Source of the DNA: Sulfuriroseicoccus oceanibius
GTDB lineage: Bacteria; Verrucomicrobiota; Verrucomicrobiia; Verrucomicrobiales; SLCJ01
NCBI RefSeq assembly: GCF_010681825.2
Contig: NZ_CP066776.1
Coordinates: 1,550,001 to 1,614,000 of the forward strand
Reading direction: 5' to 3'
Length of the DNA stretch: 64,000 nucleotides
Shown: piece by piece, positions 18,830-27,925 of the stretch
Position numbering within the stretch: the first letter of the stretch is position 1
Layout: every line of letters starts with the position of its first letter
Program-made: the position numbers and the translations under genes
The notes under the pieces: generated by a model
Database searches by the model: none
What the model was told of the DNA's origin: nothing
What the model saw: only the letters and a program-made list of their open reading frames with translations

Positions 18830-18932
18830 GGGATGAACTTTTCGTCATTTCGCTAAATCCTCAAACGTCTAGGCCGGTTTGTGCCGGATTGCTGGAATCT
18901 GCGGTTGTACCAGAAGGGGGCTGGAAACGAAT

Positions 18933-18974
18933 AAACCCGGAGTAAGGACCTCATTAGGTGCTTACTCCGGGTTT
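18933..18974 (-). terminator. Intrinsic terminator between the two arsR genes
   Basis: AAACCCGGAGTAAG (18933-18946) and CTTACTCCGGGTTT (18961-18974) form a perfect 14-bp stem. An inner ACCT/AGGT pairing extends it after one mismatch. On the minus strand the hairpin is followed by ATTCGTTT. It ends the upstream arsR transcript before the next arsR promoter. Confidence 0.85.
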
Positions 18975-18991
18975 ACTGGGGAGTCGTCAGA

Positions 18992-19312
18992 TTAGCAGGC
19001 TGCAGCGGCGCAGCTTACAGACCTGGCTTGGTCGAGGCACTCGGTGAACCCGAGCACGCAGGTGTAACTTAGTTCGTAAACGGTTTGCGGGCCGTGAACG
19101 TCCGCGCTAATGACCCCGGCGTTGCGGAGGATCCGCAAGTGGCGCGAGGTGAGGGTGGGCGAGCAGTCGATGGTGCGGGCGAGGCTGTAGGACGGCTGGG
19201 GGCCGTTGGCCAGAGCGTGCACGATGGCGAGTCTGCTCGGATCGGATAGCGCATGGAACACAACCCCGTATCTCGCCAGTTGGCTGGCATTTGGAGTGTT
19301 AGGTGAACTCAT
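18992..19312 (-). CDS. Second ArsR-family regulator
   Basis: A 106-residue winged-helix protein paralogous to the one at 18503: FHALSDPSRLAIVHALANGPQ, recognition region SPTLTSRHLRILRNAGVI, wing ADVHGPQTVYELS. The distal cysteines TCVLGFTECLDQ align with PCVLSFAECIEH of its neighbour, and the tail ends SCAAAAC. It has its own terminator, so it is transcribed separately. It may cross-regulate the permease operon or a distant target. Between 19313 and 19484 only its promoter region is seen; a perfect CAATGCATTG palindrome there (about 19348-19357) is a possible operator. Confidence 0.9.
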   Translation of the reverse strand: MSSPNTPNASQLARYGVVFHALSDPSRLAIVHALANGPQPSYSLARTIDCSPTLTSRHLRILRNAGVISADVHGPQTVYELSYTCVLGFTECLDQARSVSCAAAAC

Positions 19313-19484
19313 GAGGAGGCGAAAGTGCCGCCGATCGTTCTCAATTCAATGCATTGGGGTGGATTGTGCGGATTTCCTATTGGTGGTGTTTCTGAATAAT
19401 CCAAATGGATCCCGTTCTCACGGTGGTTTCGAGAAGTTGGTGGGGTTTGTGTTGTGCGGATTTGCGAAATGGAAGGAGTGGGGG

Positions 19485-20297
19485 CTAAGGTTGCCGTGGT
19501 GCAATTCCGGTCCGGCGTGCGTAGAGCTTTGCCTGGAGGTCGGCGAGTGCTTGTTGATCCCCGTTTAATCGCTGCGCGGTGGCGACGTGGTGCGGGGATT
19601 GGGCGCTGAGTAACAGGAGCATCAGCGTGATCGACCCGAGCGTGCTCAAGGGGACTCCGATGTCGCCGGAGGAAAGGGCGGCCGGGATCCCTAGAGCAAA
19701 GAGCAAGGTCAGGCCGGAGAGAAAAGTAAAGCGCAGCCAGTCGACCCCGCCTCTGGGCATTTGAACCGAGATGCGGTCGGCACAGGTTCGGTTGCGCAGA
19801 GCGAGTAGGGTCACTGTGGCCATGAGTCCGGCGAGGATCAGGTAGGCTACCGTGTATTCGACGATCGGGATGGCGATGGAGTCCGCCCACGGCGGGTAGT
19901 CGCCCCGTTTATAACGACGGAACAGATAAACGTAATTGGAAGGAATCAGCACGAGCTCTAAAGCGATTGAAAACCCGACCAGTCGGATCTTGCGGTGCTC
20001 TGGATTGGCGCGTCGATGCCAGTGCAAGAACCCAGCGAGGAGTGGGATCGATAGGCCGGTGGCGATCAGGCTCAGGCCGGTATCCGTCAGCCTTTTGTGC
20101 GGTGTCTCAATGCGGCGCAGCCAGTGGTACCAGGCGGTGCTGTCATTGTGTGTGGCTGCGATGAGACCGTCCCATGAGTCCGGCGACTCATAGGGCGGGA
20201 GCTGGTGGCCTCGATACCACGAGAGCGCACCAGCGAGGATGAGGAGTGCGGAGATGCAGGTGATGATGGCGGTGGACGGCTTCATCGACATCTCCAC
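19485..20297 (-). CDS. Polytopic membrane protein of unknown function
   Basis: About 270 residues with six or so hydrophobic segments (roughly 8-25, 75-93, 105-123, 145-168, 190-210 and 215-232). The loops are charged, and the C-terminal tail is cytosolic-looking and Gln/Arg-rich (DLQAKLYARRTGIAPRQP). An extracytoplasmic loop early in the chain is rich in Trp and Tyr (YESPDSWDGLIAATHNDSTAW). No family was recognised. The start could be any of three closely spaced ATGs (20297, 20291, 20285). It lies 5 bp behind the 69-residue gene and is the last member of the rsmB-led unit. Confidence 0.75.
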   Translation of the reverse strand: MEMSMKPSTAIITCISALLILAGALSWYRGHQLPPYESPDSWDGLIAATHNDSTAWYHWLRRIETPHKRLTDTGLSLIATGLSIPLLAGFLHWHRRANPEHRKIRLVGFSIALELVLIPSNYVYLFRRYKRGDYPPWADSIAIPIVEYTVAYLILAGLMATVTLLALRNRTCADRISVQMPRGGVDWLRFTFLSGLTLLFALGIPAALSSGDIGVPLSTLGSITLMLLLLSAQSPHHVATAQRLNGDQQALADLQAKLYARRTGIAPRQP

Positions 20298-20302
20298 AGG
20301 TC

Positions 20303-20512
20303 TTACTTTTTGAAGAAACTGCCGAGGATCGAGCCCATGCCGCCGAGGGAATCCGGGCCGATGTCCTCGCCATTGAGTGCTTTGTCGACGAGGCCCTGAA
20401 GGTTTTCGGGGACGCGTTCCTTGGCGAAGCCTGCGATGGTTTCGATAATCTGACGCGCGGTGTCTTCGTCGAGGTTGAATTTCTCTTGAAGGAGTTGGAC
20501 GAGCTGGTTCAT
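20303..20512 (-). CDS. Small helical protein (DUF2267/DUF937-like), unknown function
   Basis: 69 residues: an N-terminal helical unit LVQLLQEKFNLDEDTARQII, a second helix TIAGFAKERVPENLQGLVDK, then a Gly-rich tail GGMGSILGSFFKK. The pattern of a short helical bundle followed by glycine-rich sequence recalls YidB/DUF2780-type proteins, but similarity is too weak for a firm name. Its ATG overlaps the stop of the 56-residue membrane micro-gene (ATGA, 20509-20512), which implies translational coupling. Confidence 0.75.
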   Translation of the reverse strand: MNQLVQLLQEKFNLDEDTARQIIETIAGFAKERVPENLQGLVDKALNGEDIGPDSLGGMGSILGSFFKK

Positions 20513-20679
20513 GGGGTGGTGGTTTCGGTTAGAGCGGGCATGGTGGGCTCATGGCCTGGTGCGTTGGTAGTCACCGTGAGGTTGGCGCTGAGGTTGTGCA
20601 CAAAGAAACAAATGAACGCAATCGCGGTGACGAGAGCGAACCCAGCGAGCGATCCTAGGAGAACGATAAACGAGCGCAT
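20509..20679 (-). CDS. 56-residue single-pass membrane microprotein
   Basis: A short frame, ATG at 20679 to TGA at 20509, encoding 56 residues. One transmembrane helix (FIVLLGSLAGFALVTAIAFI, about 4-23) is followed by FFVHN and a Thr/Pro-rich, probably extracytoplasmic tail ending TETTTP. It fits exactly between rsmB (26 bp upstream) and the 69-residue gene, whose start codon it overlaps by ATGA. Hydrophobicity, placement and overlap together argue that it is real. Function unknown; it may anchor or partner the 69-residue protein. Confidence 0.65.
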   Translation of the reverse strand: MRSFIVLLGSLAGFALVTAIAFICFFVHNLSANLTVTTNAPGHEPTMPALTETTTP

Positions 20680-20704
20680 GAGCTTGAGCGTGACTTGCGA
20701 TGTA

Positions 20705-22000
20705 CTATGCCTGACGTTCGATTTTGATCAATGCCGCATAGTGGCCGTCGACGTCATCGATGTGAGGGAGCGTCTGGTGGTCTTCGACAAAGGTAAGCTT
20801 GAGTTCGGGGTGGGAACTAGTGAGTTCATCGATCACGCGGTGGACGCAATGGGCGTTCTCGGCAGGGTCGATGCTGCAAGTGGAGTAAACGCAGCGGCCG
20901 CCGTCGGGGATGCGGGTGAGGATGTTGGCCAGGATGCGGCGTTGGGTCGATGTGATCGGCCCTGGGTTGAGCGTGGTTTTGCGGTAGCGGGCGTCGATGC
21001 GGCGGCGCAGGACGCCGGTGTTCGAGCACGGGGCGTCGATGAGTACTGCGGCTGGGACGTCGAGCGTGGCGTCGAGGTCAGTCCAGTCGGTAGTCGCTGT
21101 GGAGGCGCAGGTGATGCCGAGGCGTTGGCAGTTCTCCTCGATGCGTTCGATGCGATCGGGATCACTATCAGTCGCGGTGATGTTGCCTTGGTTATTGATT
21201 GCTAGAGCGGTGAGGAAGGTTTTGCCTCCAGGCGCTGCGCATGCGTCGAGTACCTGTTCGCCCGGCTGGGGTGCGAGGGTGCGCACGGCGACGCTGGCTG
21301 CTGGGTCCTGAGCGTAGATCCACCCTTGTTCGAACCAATCGGCGGGGATGGATTGCTTGGGGTCTGCCACTTGATAGTAATCCTCCCAGTCCTCCACCGG
21401 GCTGATGGCGATGCCGCTGGCCTCGATTCGCTGGCGGGCGTCCGGCTTGAGCTCGTTGATGCGGAATGTGGTAGGTGCTGGTTCGTTGATGACCTCGCAC
21501 AGCGCGATGGTGGCGTCTTCTCCGTACGCTTCGACCCAACGGTTGAAGAGCTTGTCCGGAATCGAGTAGCGGACAGGGGCGGGCGCTTCCTCCAGCTTGG
21601 CGGTGATCTCGGATTTCTCCCGCTGCACCCTGCGCATGATGGCGTTGACGAAGCCACGTTGGTGTTTGGAGACGAGGCTGACGGTTTCGCTCACCGCGGC
21701 GTGGGCCGGGATGCGGGTGAATAGAAGTTGCTCCACACCGAGGCGCAGCGCCCAGAGTGAAGTGGGGGCTACCGAGTCGATGCCATTGCGCAGCATGGGA
21801 GTGAGCACGAAGTCGAGCGTGCGCAGGTGTTGGAGTGTGCCCATGACCAGGCGCGTGGCGAGGCGTTGGTCGTCATCGCGCAGGTTTTTGGCGTGTTGGG
21901 CGATGAGCTTTTCCGCCCAGCGTTTATCCGGATCCCAGTCACAAAGGATCTGGTGGGCTGCGGAGCGGGCGTTTTGGCGGTGGGATGGGCGCGATGGCAT
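20705..22000 (-). CDS. rsmB: 16S rRNA (cytosine967-C5)-methyltransferase RsmB-like
   Basis: 431 residues. The N-terminal NusB-like helical domain (NARSAAHQILCDWDPDKRWA through about residue 140) is followed by the RsmB/NSUN methyltransferase fold. SAM-binding motif I is EQVLDACAAPGGKT, motif IV is DAPCSNTGVLRR, and the catalytic cysteine segment is VYSTCSIDPAEN. The family methylates C967 of 16S rRNA. ATG 22000 is chosen because the eleven codons before it are Pro/His-rich filler. Genes for three small proteins follow on the same strand. Confidence 0.92.
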   Translation of the reverse strand: MPSRPSHRQNARSAAHQILCDWDPDKRWAEKLIAQHAKNLRDDDQRLATRLVMGTLQHLRTLDFVLTPMLRNGIDSVAPTSLWALRLGVEQLLFTRIPAHAAVSETVSLVSKHQRGFVNAIMRRVQREKSEITAKLEEAPAPVRYSIPDKLFNRWVEAYGEDATIALCEVINEPAPTTFRINELKPDARQRIEASGIAISPVEDWEDYYQVADPKQSIPADWFEQGWIYAQDPAASVAVRTLAPQPGEQVLDACAAPGGKTFLTALAINNQGNITATDSDPDRIERIEENCQRLGITCASTATTDWTDLDATLDVPAAVLIDAPCSNTGVLRRRIDARYRKTTLNPGPITSTQRRILANILTRIPDGGRCVYSTCSIDPAENAHCVHRVIDELTSSHPELKLTFVEDHQTLPHIDDVDGHYAALIKIERQA

Positions 22001-22098
22001 CGGGTGTGGCGGTGGGTGGAAAGTGGAAACCACCGGCAGTGGGGACCGCCGGTGGTTTGGTAATGGGCATGGAGCCCGAAATGAGATGTGACTTGGGG

Positions 22099-24420
22099 TT
22101 AGTCTGCTGCGGAGTTTGGATCCAGGTTCACAGGGATGTTGAACTGAGGGAACTCCTTTAAGGTCATGGTGAAGAGCACTCCGTAGTCATCGACGCCGCC
22201 GTTGTCCCGGATCACCGCGCCGAGCGACGCGGTCCAGCTCGTCAGGTCGCGGTGGATCGAGTACTGCTGGGTGTCCAGAGTGGATGTGTCGAGCTCCCAA
22301 CGCTGACGCACCGAGAAGCCCCAGTTGTCGTAAAGACGCTGGAAGTAGTCGAAGGTGAGTTGGTTGGAGTCGCTGAGGAATGGATGCGAATCGAGGAAGC
22401 GGTGACCGAGTGAGATCTCCGCATTCGGTGTTGGCATGTAGACCACGCGTGAGTTGACCTCGGTGAACGAATCGTCTCCGCCGAAAACCGGGAACTGTGA
22501 GTCGAGGCGGAACTGGAGCCATGGAAGTGGGCGCCAACCGATGTCCTGATAGAGGTTGGAGAAGTTGCGATCGAGTTCTGGATCGTTGAAGAATGTGTCG
22601 AAGTAGGTGTTGAAGTAGAGCCACTCGTACGAGCCGTTGTTACGGTGTGTGAGCAAGCGGTTGTACATACCGACACGCATGATGTTCCAGCTGGTGAGGC
22701 TGTCGATCGCGGTGAACTGGGATGGGTCCAGTGGGCGTGGGCGGGTGGATGCCACCAGGCGGTCGATGCCGGTGAAGTCTTCGCCCATGTCATCACCTTC
22801 GATGAAGCTGTAGCGGAGGTATGGCTGGATGACGTGGCGGATGCCGTCGATACCGAGGGCATCGCTCTTGACGTCGTCGAAGTCGCGGCTGGCCTTGAAG
22901 GAAGAATCGAATCCGAAGTGGCCGAGGACGCGGTCGCCACCGGCGGTTGGGCCGGTGATGCTGCTGTAGTTGGTGTAACGTGCGCCGACACGTGGCACGA
23001 TGCTGAGGAATTCAAATGCTTTGAATGGGCGGCTCAGCTGGTGGTAGGTGTCGAATCGGTTGTATCCGATGGTGTCGACGAGGTTGGTTTCGCGAGCACC
23101 AGTACCGTCGGCGGGGGATTCTTCGATGAAGCCGTAGGTGGTCGAGCCTTCGTAGTTGGCGATGCCGTTGAAGACCGGGCGACGGATCATGTCGTAGGCA
23201 CCTTCGTAGCGTTCGTCGGTTTGGAAGAAGTCGTTGATATCGAAACGAGCAAGCACCGATGCTTCCGAGTGGGTGTAGCGTTTTACCAGCGCGACGTTGT
23301 TATCCGGCTGTGGGTCGACGCGGAACTCGGTAGGGAAGAAGTCTTCGTAGAAGTAGCCGTCGCTCAACTTGTTGATATCAAAGTTGAGGTAGAACGAGTC
23401 GTCGCGTGGCTCGAATGTACGCTTTTTCGATTCCGATGGGGAACCCGCATCGGTGAGTTCGATCGATTCCTCGTATCCGCTGAAGTAGACGCGGTGCTGG
23501 AGATTGATGCGGTATCGGTTGTTATCCGGCACGTCGTCGATCTTGACGCGGTCACGGCTGGTACGCGATGTCTCAGGCGAGCTGTCGTATGCGTAGTAAA
23601 GCTGGAGGCCTTTGAGGTTCGGGTTTTCGCGCTGGGTCAGGCTCTTGAAGTCGACGCCACCGGCGAGTCCGCGCTCCGAGCGCAGGTCGAGGTGGAAGAC
23701 ACCGAGGATGTTTTGATCTTCGCCGAGGAGTGTTCCGTAACGGTTGAGCAAATACCCGCCCCACGAGCTATCCCAGCCTGGAGCGAACGAGTAACCGAGC
23801 TCGTCTTCGAGTGGCTGCGAAAGGTATGGGAGCCACATCACCGGGCGACCTTTGGCGTAGAAGGTCACGTCTTTGAACACGACGCGGTCATCTGGATAGA
23901 TGTCGAGCTCGTCCGCGAGGATGTGCCAGTTCGGGTTGGCGTTATCGTGCGTGGTGAGGAGGGTCTTGTTGGTGTCGATGACATCGACGCTATCGTTCTC
24001 GCCGAGCTCCGTGTTGATGGTTTCTGACTGGAAATAGAGTTCCTTGCCCTGGGCGACGACCGAGCTGCGCAGATTGCCCGATGTGATGCTTTCGGTCTGG
24101 ATGTTGTAGACCGCGGAATCTCCTGAATAGAGGATGCCGTCGCGGAAAATGTTTACGTTACCCTCGGCGGTAATTTCCCCTGTCTTTTGGTTGAACTCCG
24201 CGCTGTCGGCGAGAATGCGAGCGCCCTCGTATTTGATATCTACCTTTTCCTTGTAGCGGAAAATGCCTTTCTCCAAGTCGACATCGGCACCACCCACGCT
24301 GTCCACTTGGACTTTGGAGGTGAGCTTTGAAAGTTGATCGAGTGCGTTCTCCTGGGCGTAGGACTGGAGCGTCGCGGCGGAAACAGTGAGGGAAAGAAGA
24401 AGGGCGTTGGCTGCCTTCAT
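22099..24420 (-). CDS. lptD: LPS-assembly outer-membrane protein LptD
   Basis: 773 residues. The signal peptide ends near LQSYAQ (about 22). An OstA/LptA-like N-terminal domain follows (about 40-190: FRYKEKVDIKYEGARILADS, FNQKTGEITAEGNVNIFRDG). A long beta-barrel domain of the LptD type runs to the C-terminus, with PVMWLPYLSQPLEDE and alternating aromatic strands. LptD inserts lipopolysaccharide into the outer leaflet of the outer membrane. The ATG at 24420 begins the signal peptide; the frame upstream is not conserved. No lptE was seen nearby. It agrees with waaA and lpxA in the same window. Confidence 0.9.
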   Translation of the reverse strand: MKAANALLLSLTVSAATLQSYAQENALDQLSKLTSKVQVDSVGGADVDLEKGIFRYKEKVDIKYEGARILADSAEFNQKTGEITAEGNVNIFRDGILYSGDSAVYNIQTESITSGNLRSSVVAQGKELYFQSETINTELGENDSVDVIDTNKTLLTTHDNANPNWHILADELDIYPDDRVVFKDVTFYAKGRPVMWLPYLSQPLEDELGYSFAPGWDSSWGGYLLNRYGTLLGEDQNILGVFHLDLRSERGLAGGVDFKSLTQRENPNLKGLQLYYAYDSSPETSRTSRDRVKIDDVPDNNRYRINLQHRVYFSGYEESIELTDAGSPSESKKRTFEPRDDSFYLNFDINKLSDGYFYEDFFPTEFRVDPQPDNNVALVKRYTHSEASVLARFDINDFFQTDERYEGAYDMIRRPVFNGIANYEGSTTYGFIEESPADGTGARETNLVDTIGYNRFDTYHQLSRPFKAFEFLSIVPRVGARYTNYSSITGPTAGGDRVLGHFGFDSSFKASRDFDDVKSDALGIDGIRHVIQPYLRYSFIEGDDMGEDFTGIDRLVASTRPRPLDPSQFTAIDSLTSWNIMRVGMYNRLLTHRNNGSYEWLYFNTYFDTFFNDPELDRNFSNLYQDIGWRPLPWLQFRLDSQFPVFGGDDSFTEVNSRVVYMPTPNAEISLGHRFLDSHPFLSDSNQLTFDYFQRLYDNWGFSVRQRWELDTSTLDTQQYSIHRDLTSWTASLGAVIRDNGGVDDYGVLFTMTLKEFPQFNIPVNLDPNSAAD

Positions 24421-24583
24421 AACGTGATGAGGGGTGCGAATTGCAGGATGGGAAAGAATCGTGATGGGAATCGCGGGCAACATTGCCCCGTAATCGCCTC
24501 TCGGTGCAAGGAAATCCTTGGCGGTGATTGCGTGGCGCGTCAAAGCGGAATTTGCTCCGCGTGAATCCGGTGGGCGGGAATGG

Positions 24584-25369
24584 TTAAGCTAACGGAGAGC
24601 GGCATGCTCCTTTACGCCCCGGGTGGAGGAAGGCGTCCAGGAATTGAAGCGCTTCCGGTGCGGCAGTCGTACGGTAGATCTTTTCGATCATTTTAACCGA
24701 TGCTCCTTCGCGAACGACGAGGCGATAGGCGTCTTTGATCGCCTTGCGGACTTCTGGAGTGAACCCGGCGCGGCGCAGGCCCACTGAGTTGAGGCCAGCC
24801 AGTTGGTTGAGTCCGCTGGCAATGGTGAATGGAGGGACGTCCTGACTCATCGATGCCAAGCCTTGAGCCATCGAGTAGTCGCCAATCTTGAGGAACTGAT
24901 GGAAGACGCTGCCACCTCCGAGGAAGACGTGGTTGCCCACTTCGATGTGGCCTGCGAGCAGTACCGCGTTAGCGAAAATATTGTGGTCACCGATAGTCAC
25001 GTCGTGAGCGACGTGTGCTGCGGCCATGAGGAAGTTGTGGTTCCCTAGAGTCGTCCACCCGCCTTCGGCTGTGCTGCGGTGTATGGTAACTTGTTCGCGC
25101 AGCGTGTTGTGGTGTCCGATGCGGACGCCGCTCACGGTGGCTGGATCAAACGAGAGGTCCTGCGGGAGTCCGCCGATCAGCGCGTGGTGGCCGATGGTGC
25201 AGTGGTTGCCAATGGTCGTGGTGCCTTCGATGCAGGCGTAGGGCTCAACCTTGCACTCCTTGCCCAGTGTGATGTCTCCGCGGAGAATTGCGTAGGGGCC
25301 GATCTCCACGGAATCTTCTCCGTGGGTGAATTTGACATTGCCTTCGATGATGGCGGTTGGGTGGATCAT
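24584..25369 (-). CDS. lpxA: Acyl-ACP--UDP-N-acetylglucosamine O-acyltransferase LpxA
   Basis: 261 residues, normal for LpxA (262 in E. coli). It performs the first step of lipid A synthesis, transferring a 3-hydroxyacyl chain from ACP to the 3-OH of UDP-GlcNAc in the cytosol. The N-terminal left-handed beta-helix starts at MIHPTAIIEGNVKF, with hexapeptide repeats through about 190. The catalytic-His region is MAAAHVAHDVTIGDHNIFAN and the family signature is GLNSVGLRRAGF. The start at 25369 matches the family start. Unusually, radC rather than lpxD/fabZ/lpxC precedes it; its stop at 25408 lies 38 bp before the lpxA ATG. Confidence 0.95.
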   Translation of the reverse strand: MIHPTAIIEGNVKFTHGEDSVEIGPYAILRGDITLGKECKVEPYACIEGTTTIGNHCTIGHHALIGGLPQDLSFDPATVSGVRIGHHNTLREQVTIHRSTAEGGWTTLGNHNFLMAAAHVAHDVTIGDHNIFANAVLLAGHIEVGNHVFLGGGSVFHQFLKIGDYSMAQGLASMSQDVPPFTIASGLNQLAGLNSVGLRRAGFTPEVRKAIKDAYRLVVREGASVKMIEKIYRTTAAPEALQFLDAFLHPGRKGACRSPLA

Positions 25370-25407
25370 GGCAGAGCGCGGTGCTGTGGGTGGTTGAGTC
25401 GGCGGCA

Positions 25408-26097
25408 TCATAGCTGACCATTCTCGCGAAACGAGAAATATCCTGGCCGATGATTAGATCGTGTACCGATGATCACGTGATCGATCAATTTGATTTTCAT
25501 CAACTCTGCCGCTTCCTGGATTCTTTTGGTGAGTTGGATGTCTGCGCTTGATGGGGATGGATCGCCGGATGGGTGGTTGTGAACAAGGATCATGCCGTAG
25601 GCGGCGGCGAGGATCGCGGGCCGCAGAACATCGCGGGGATGGGCGATCGATTCGTTGACAGAGCCCCGGGAGATTTCTTCGGCCCGGATCAGCTGGTGGC
25701 GTGTGTCGGTGAGAAGTACGCGCAGGTGTTCGTGGTTCAGTGAGCGCATCTCGTGGCCTAGCAGAGCTTCGACCAACATGGGGGAGTTGAGTGGTTTGTT
25801 GGTGCTGCGTTCTGCAGCGAAACGTTGGCCTAGCTCGAATGCGGCTGCGAGTTCGCAGGCTTTCGCTTTGCCAATACCTCGTACCGAGGTGAGCTCGTCG
25901 ATCGATGCGCGTGCCATGTGGTTGAGTGTGGGGAATCGCTCGATCAGCGCGTTGCCCAGATCCACTGCGGAATACCCTACACCGCCGACTCGAAAGAATA
26001 GCGCCAGCAATTCAGCGGTGCTGAGAGACTTGGCGCCCAATCTCAACATGCGTTCTCGGGGGCGTTCGGACTCGGGAAGTTCTTGGATGCGTGCCAC
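25408..26097 (-). CDS. radC: RadC-family JAB/MPN metalloprotease-fold protein
   Basis: 229 residues, full family length. The N-terminal helix-hairpin-helix part (TSVRGIGKAKACELAAAFEL, about 65-85) precedes the JAB1/MPN domain. Metal ligands sit in HNHPSGDPSPSSAD, the HxHx7Sx2D JAMM motif. The historical DNA-repair role is not well supported, and the molecular function of the family is unsettled. It starts MARIQELPESERPRERML, the usual RadC opening. Confidence 0.93.
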   Translation of the reverse strand: MARIQELPESERPRERMLRLGAKSLSTAELLALFFRVGGVGYSAVDLGNALIERFPTLNHMARASIDELTSVRGIGKAKACELAAAFELGQRFAAERSTNKPLNSPMLVEALLGHEMRSLNHEHLRVLLTDTRHQLIRAEEISRGSVNESIAHPRDVLRPAILAAAYGMILVHNHPSGDPSPSSADIQLTKRIQEAAELMKIKLIDHVIIGTRSNHRPGYFSFRENGQL

Positions 26098-26232
26098 GGT
26101 GTTTGTCTTGTGTTAGGTGCTTATGTTTGGGTTGATCTAACAAGATGTAAATTCAAAACTGTGGCTGTAATGAAGCTGTGCTTGTTGTCGGGTGGGGGGC
26201 TGAGCCTCGACTTCAAGGCATGCAGACACAAA

Positions 26233-26264
26233 GACGCCGGGATCCTGATGAGGATCCCGGCGTC
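26233..26264 (-). terminator. Intrinsic terminator of the FHA protein gene
   Basis: GACGCCGGGATCC (26233-26245) and GGATCCCGGCGTC (26252-26264) form a perfect 13-bp stem with a TGATGA loop. On the minus strand it is followed by TTTGTGT. It lies 35 bp beyond the stop at 26299. Confidence 0.8.
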
Positions 26265-26298
26265 GGGTAAAAGTTGAACTCTGGAACTTGAGAGAGGG

Positions 26299-27702
26299 TT
26301 AGATCTCCTCGACGGTCACTTCCACCTTTCTCAGCAATACTTCATCGCCGTCCTCGGGTGCGTAGACAATGCCGGGGCGGACCGTGGCTTTGACCTTTGA
26401 TTGGATTGGGCCTTGGGACTTGGTGGTTTCGGTCGCTGGTGTTTGTTCCAAGGCGTTCCCTGAGTCGTCGACGATGCGGACGCGGCGGCGGAGGCCGAGG
26501 TTGAGCTGGGCGCCTGGATCGATGGTTTCGGTGCGAATGTTGTGCCGCTTGTAGAGTTCTTCGAAAGAGGCACGCAGTGTCTTGAGTTGGGTCAGCGCTT
26601 CCGATGTCGGATTGTCATCGGATTCGAGGCTGTGGATCATTCCCTCGAGCAGGTCCACGCGCTTGACGACTTCGAACATGACGGGGAGGAACGCGTCGTC
26701 CTCGTCATCGACCCGGCTTTGAACTGCGTTGCAGCGATCGCGCAAGCCCTCCACTTTCTCGCGGAGCTTGCGTTTCTCCTGGCCGAGTTCGGCGATGTGG
26801 TTGCGCATGTCTTCGAGGGAATCCTGGTAGAGATTGCGCTTTTCGTTCTCTTCCTTCTTGAGTTTGGCGAGCTTGTCTTGAAGTTCGTTGATCTCGGCTT
26901 CGGTGTTTTTCTTTGCCTCGATCTGCTCGCGGGATGGCGAGTCTTGCGATGTACGCGGGCCGGACTCGTTCTTCTGAGTTGGAAGTCCGTTGGGCGCTGG
27001 TGATCCGGCTTTCTTTGCTGTGGAAGATTTAGGCCAACTGATATCGTCGTTGGACTCCTTCTTCTTTGGTGGGCCCGGGCGCATTGGCACGGGCTTGGTG
27101 ACGTTGCTGTCGGGAAGCGGCTGGGTGGTGGCTGGTCCCGGCTGCTGGATGGGCGATGCGGAAGGTGTTTGGGCTGCTGAGTTGCCGCGGCGGATGAGTG
27201 GTGGTGCCGCCAGTTGAGGTTTGGCGGTCGGGGTGTTGGCGGGTGGTTGCAGCGGATTTGCCTTTGGTGTTGCGGCTTGTGGTGGTCGCAGTGGGCTTGC
27301 CTGTGCCGGGTTCGCGGTTGGGACGTGTTGAGGGGTTGCTTGCACCGGAGCCTTGGCGATTTTAGCGATTTTGGCTACGGGGCGGACCTTGGTTGGTTTT
27401 TGCTTCGGCACGTCGGTGACGTGAAGGATCAGGTCGAGCTGGCCAAGGGTGATGGTGTCACCATCGGTGAGCTTTTCAGCGGCGACCCGCTGTCCGTTTA
27501 CTAGCACGCCATGGGTGGAGTCCTGATCTTCGATGAGGAACGAGCCTTCCTCGGATTGGTGAACGATCGCGTGTTTGGCGGAGATGTAACTATTGTTGAT
27601 GACGAGGTCGCAGGATGGGTCGCGGCCGATCATGGTGGACTTGCTGGAGATCGGAAAGTCGATGTTGTCTCCGCCGGGGATTTGGATCGAGAGGGTCGCC
27701 AT
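26299..27702 (-). CDS. FHA-domain protein with coiled coil
   Basis: 467 residues. An FHA phosphothreonine-binding domain occupies about 1-95, with the signature GRDPSCDLVINNSYISAKHA and STHGVLVNGQRV. A long Pro/Ala/Gln/Thr-rich linker (about 100-230) follows, then a heptad-rich coiled coil (about 255-330: TEAEINELQDKLAKLKKEEN). A helical and beta tail ends in VLLRKVEVTVEEI. FHA proteins bind phosphorylated partners of Ser/Thr kinases; no kinase is in the window. The coiled coil suggests a scaffold or filament-associated role, which is inference. It has its own terminator. Confidence 0.88.
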   Translation of the reverse strand: MATLSIQIPGGDNIDFPISSKSTMIGRDPSCDLVINNSYISAKHAIVHQSEEGSFLIEDQDSTHGVLVNGQRVAAEKLTDGDTITLGQLDLILHVTDVPKQKPTKVRPVAKIAKIAKAPVQATPQHVPTANPAQASPLRPPQAATPKANPLQPPANTPTAKPQLAAPPLIRRGNSAAQTPSASPIQQPGPATTQPLPDSNVTKPVPMRPGPPKKKESNDDISWPKSSTAKKAGSPAPNGLPTQKNESGPRTSQDSPSREQIEAKKNTEAEINELQDKLAKLKKEENEKRNLYQDSLEDMRNHIAELGQEKRKLREKVEGLRDRCNAVQSRVDDEDDAFLPVMFEVVKRVDLLEGMIHSLESDDNPTSEALTQLKTLRASFEELYKRHNIRTETIDPGAQLNLGLRRRVRIVDDSGNALEQTPATETTKSQGPIQSKVKATVRPGIVYAPEDGDEVLLRKVEVTVEEI

Positions 27703-27925
27703 GGGGATGCTCGCTAAGGTTGGGGGAATGAAACGTGGAGCTGGTGTGGTAGCTAGCCGGAGGTTTCTCTAGTGTTTGCGTCGGATTGCCTATTGTCTAG
27801 ATTTACCTAGGGGAGTGCAATCAGGAAATTCACAGCTTGTCTGATAGGTACGATCGAGACGTGAGCTGTGGACGTGCCGGATCCGGAGCGCGTTCCGCGA
27901 TTTGCGGCAGCTGCCGAATGGAGGA

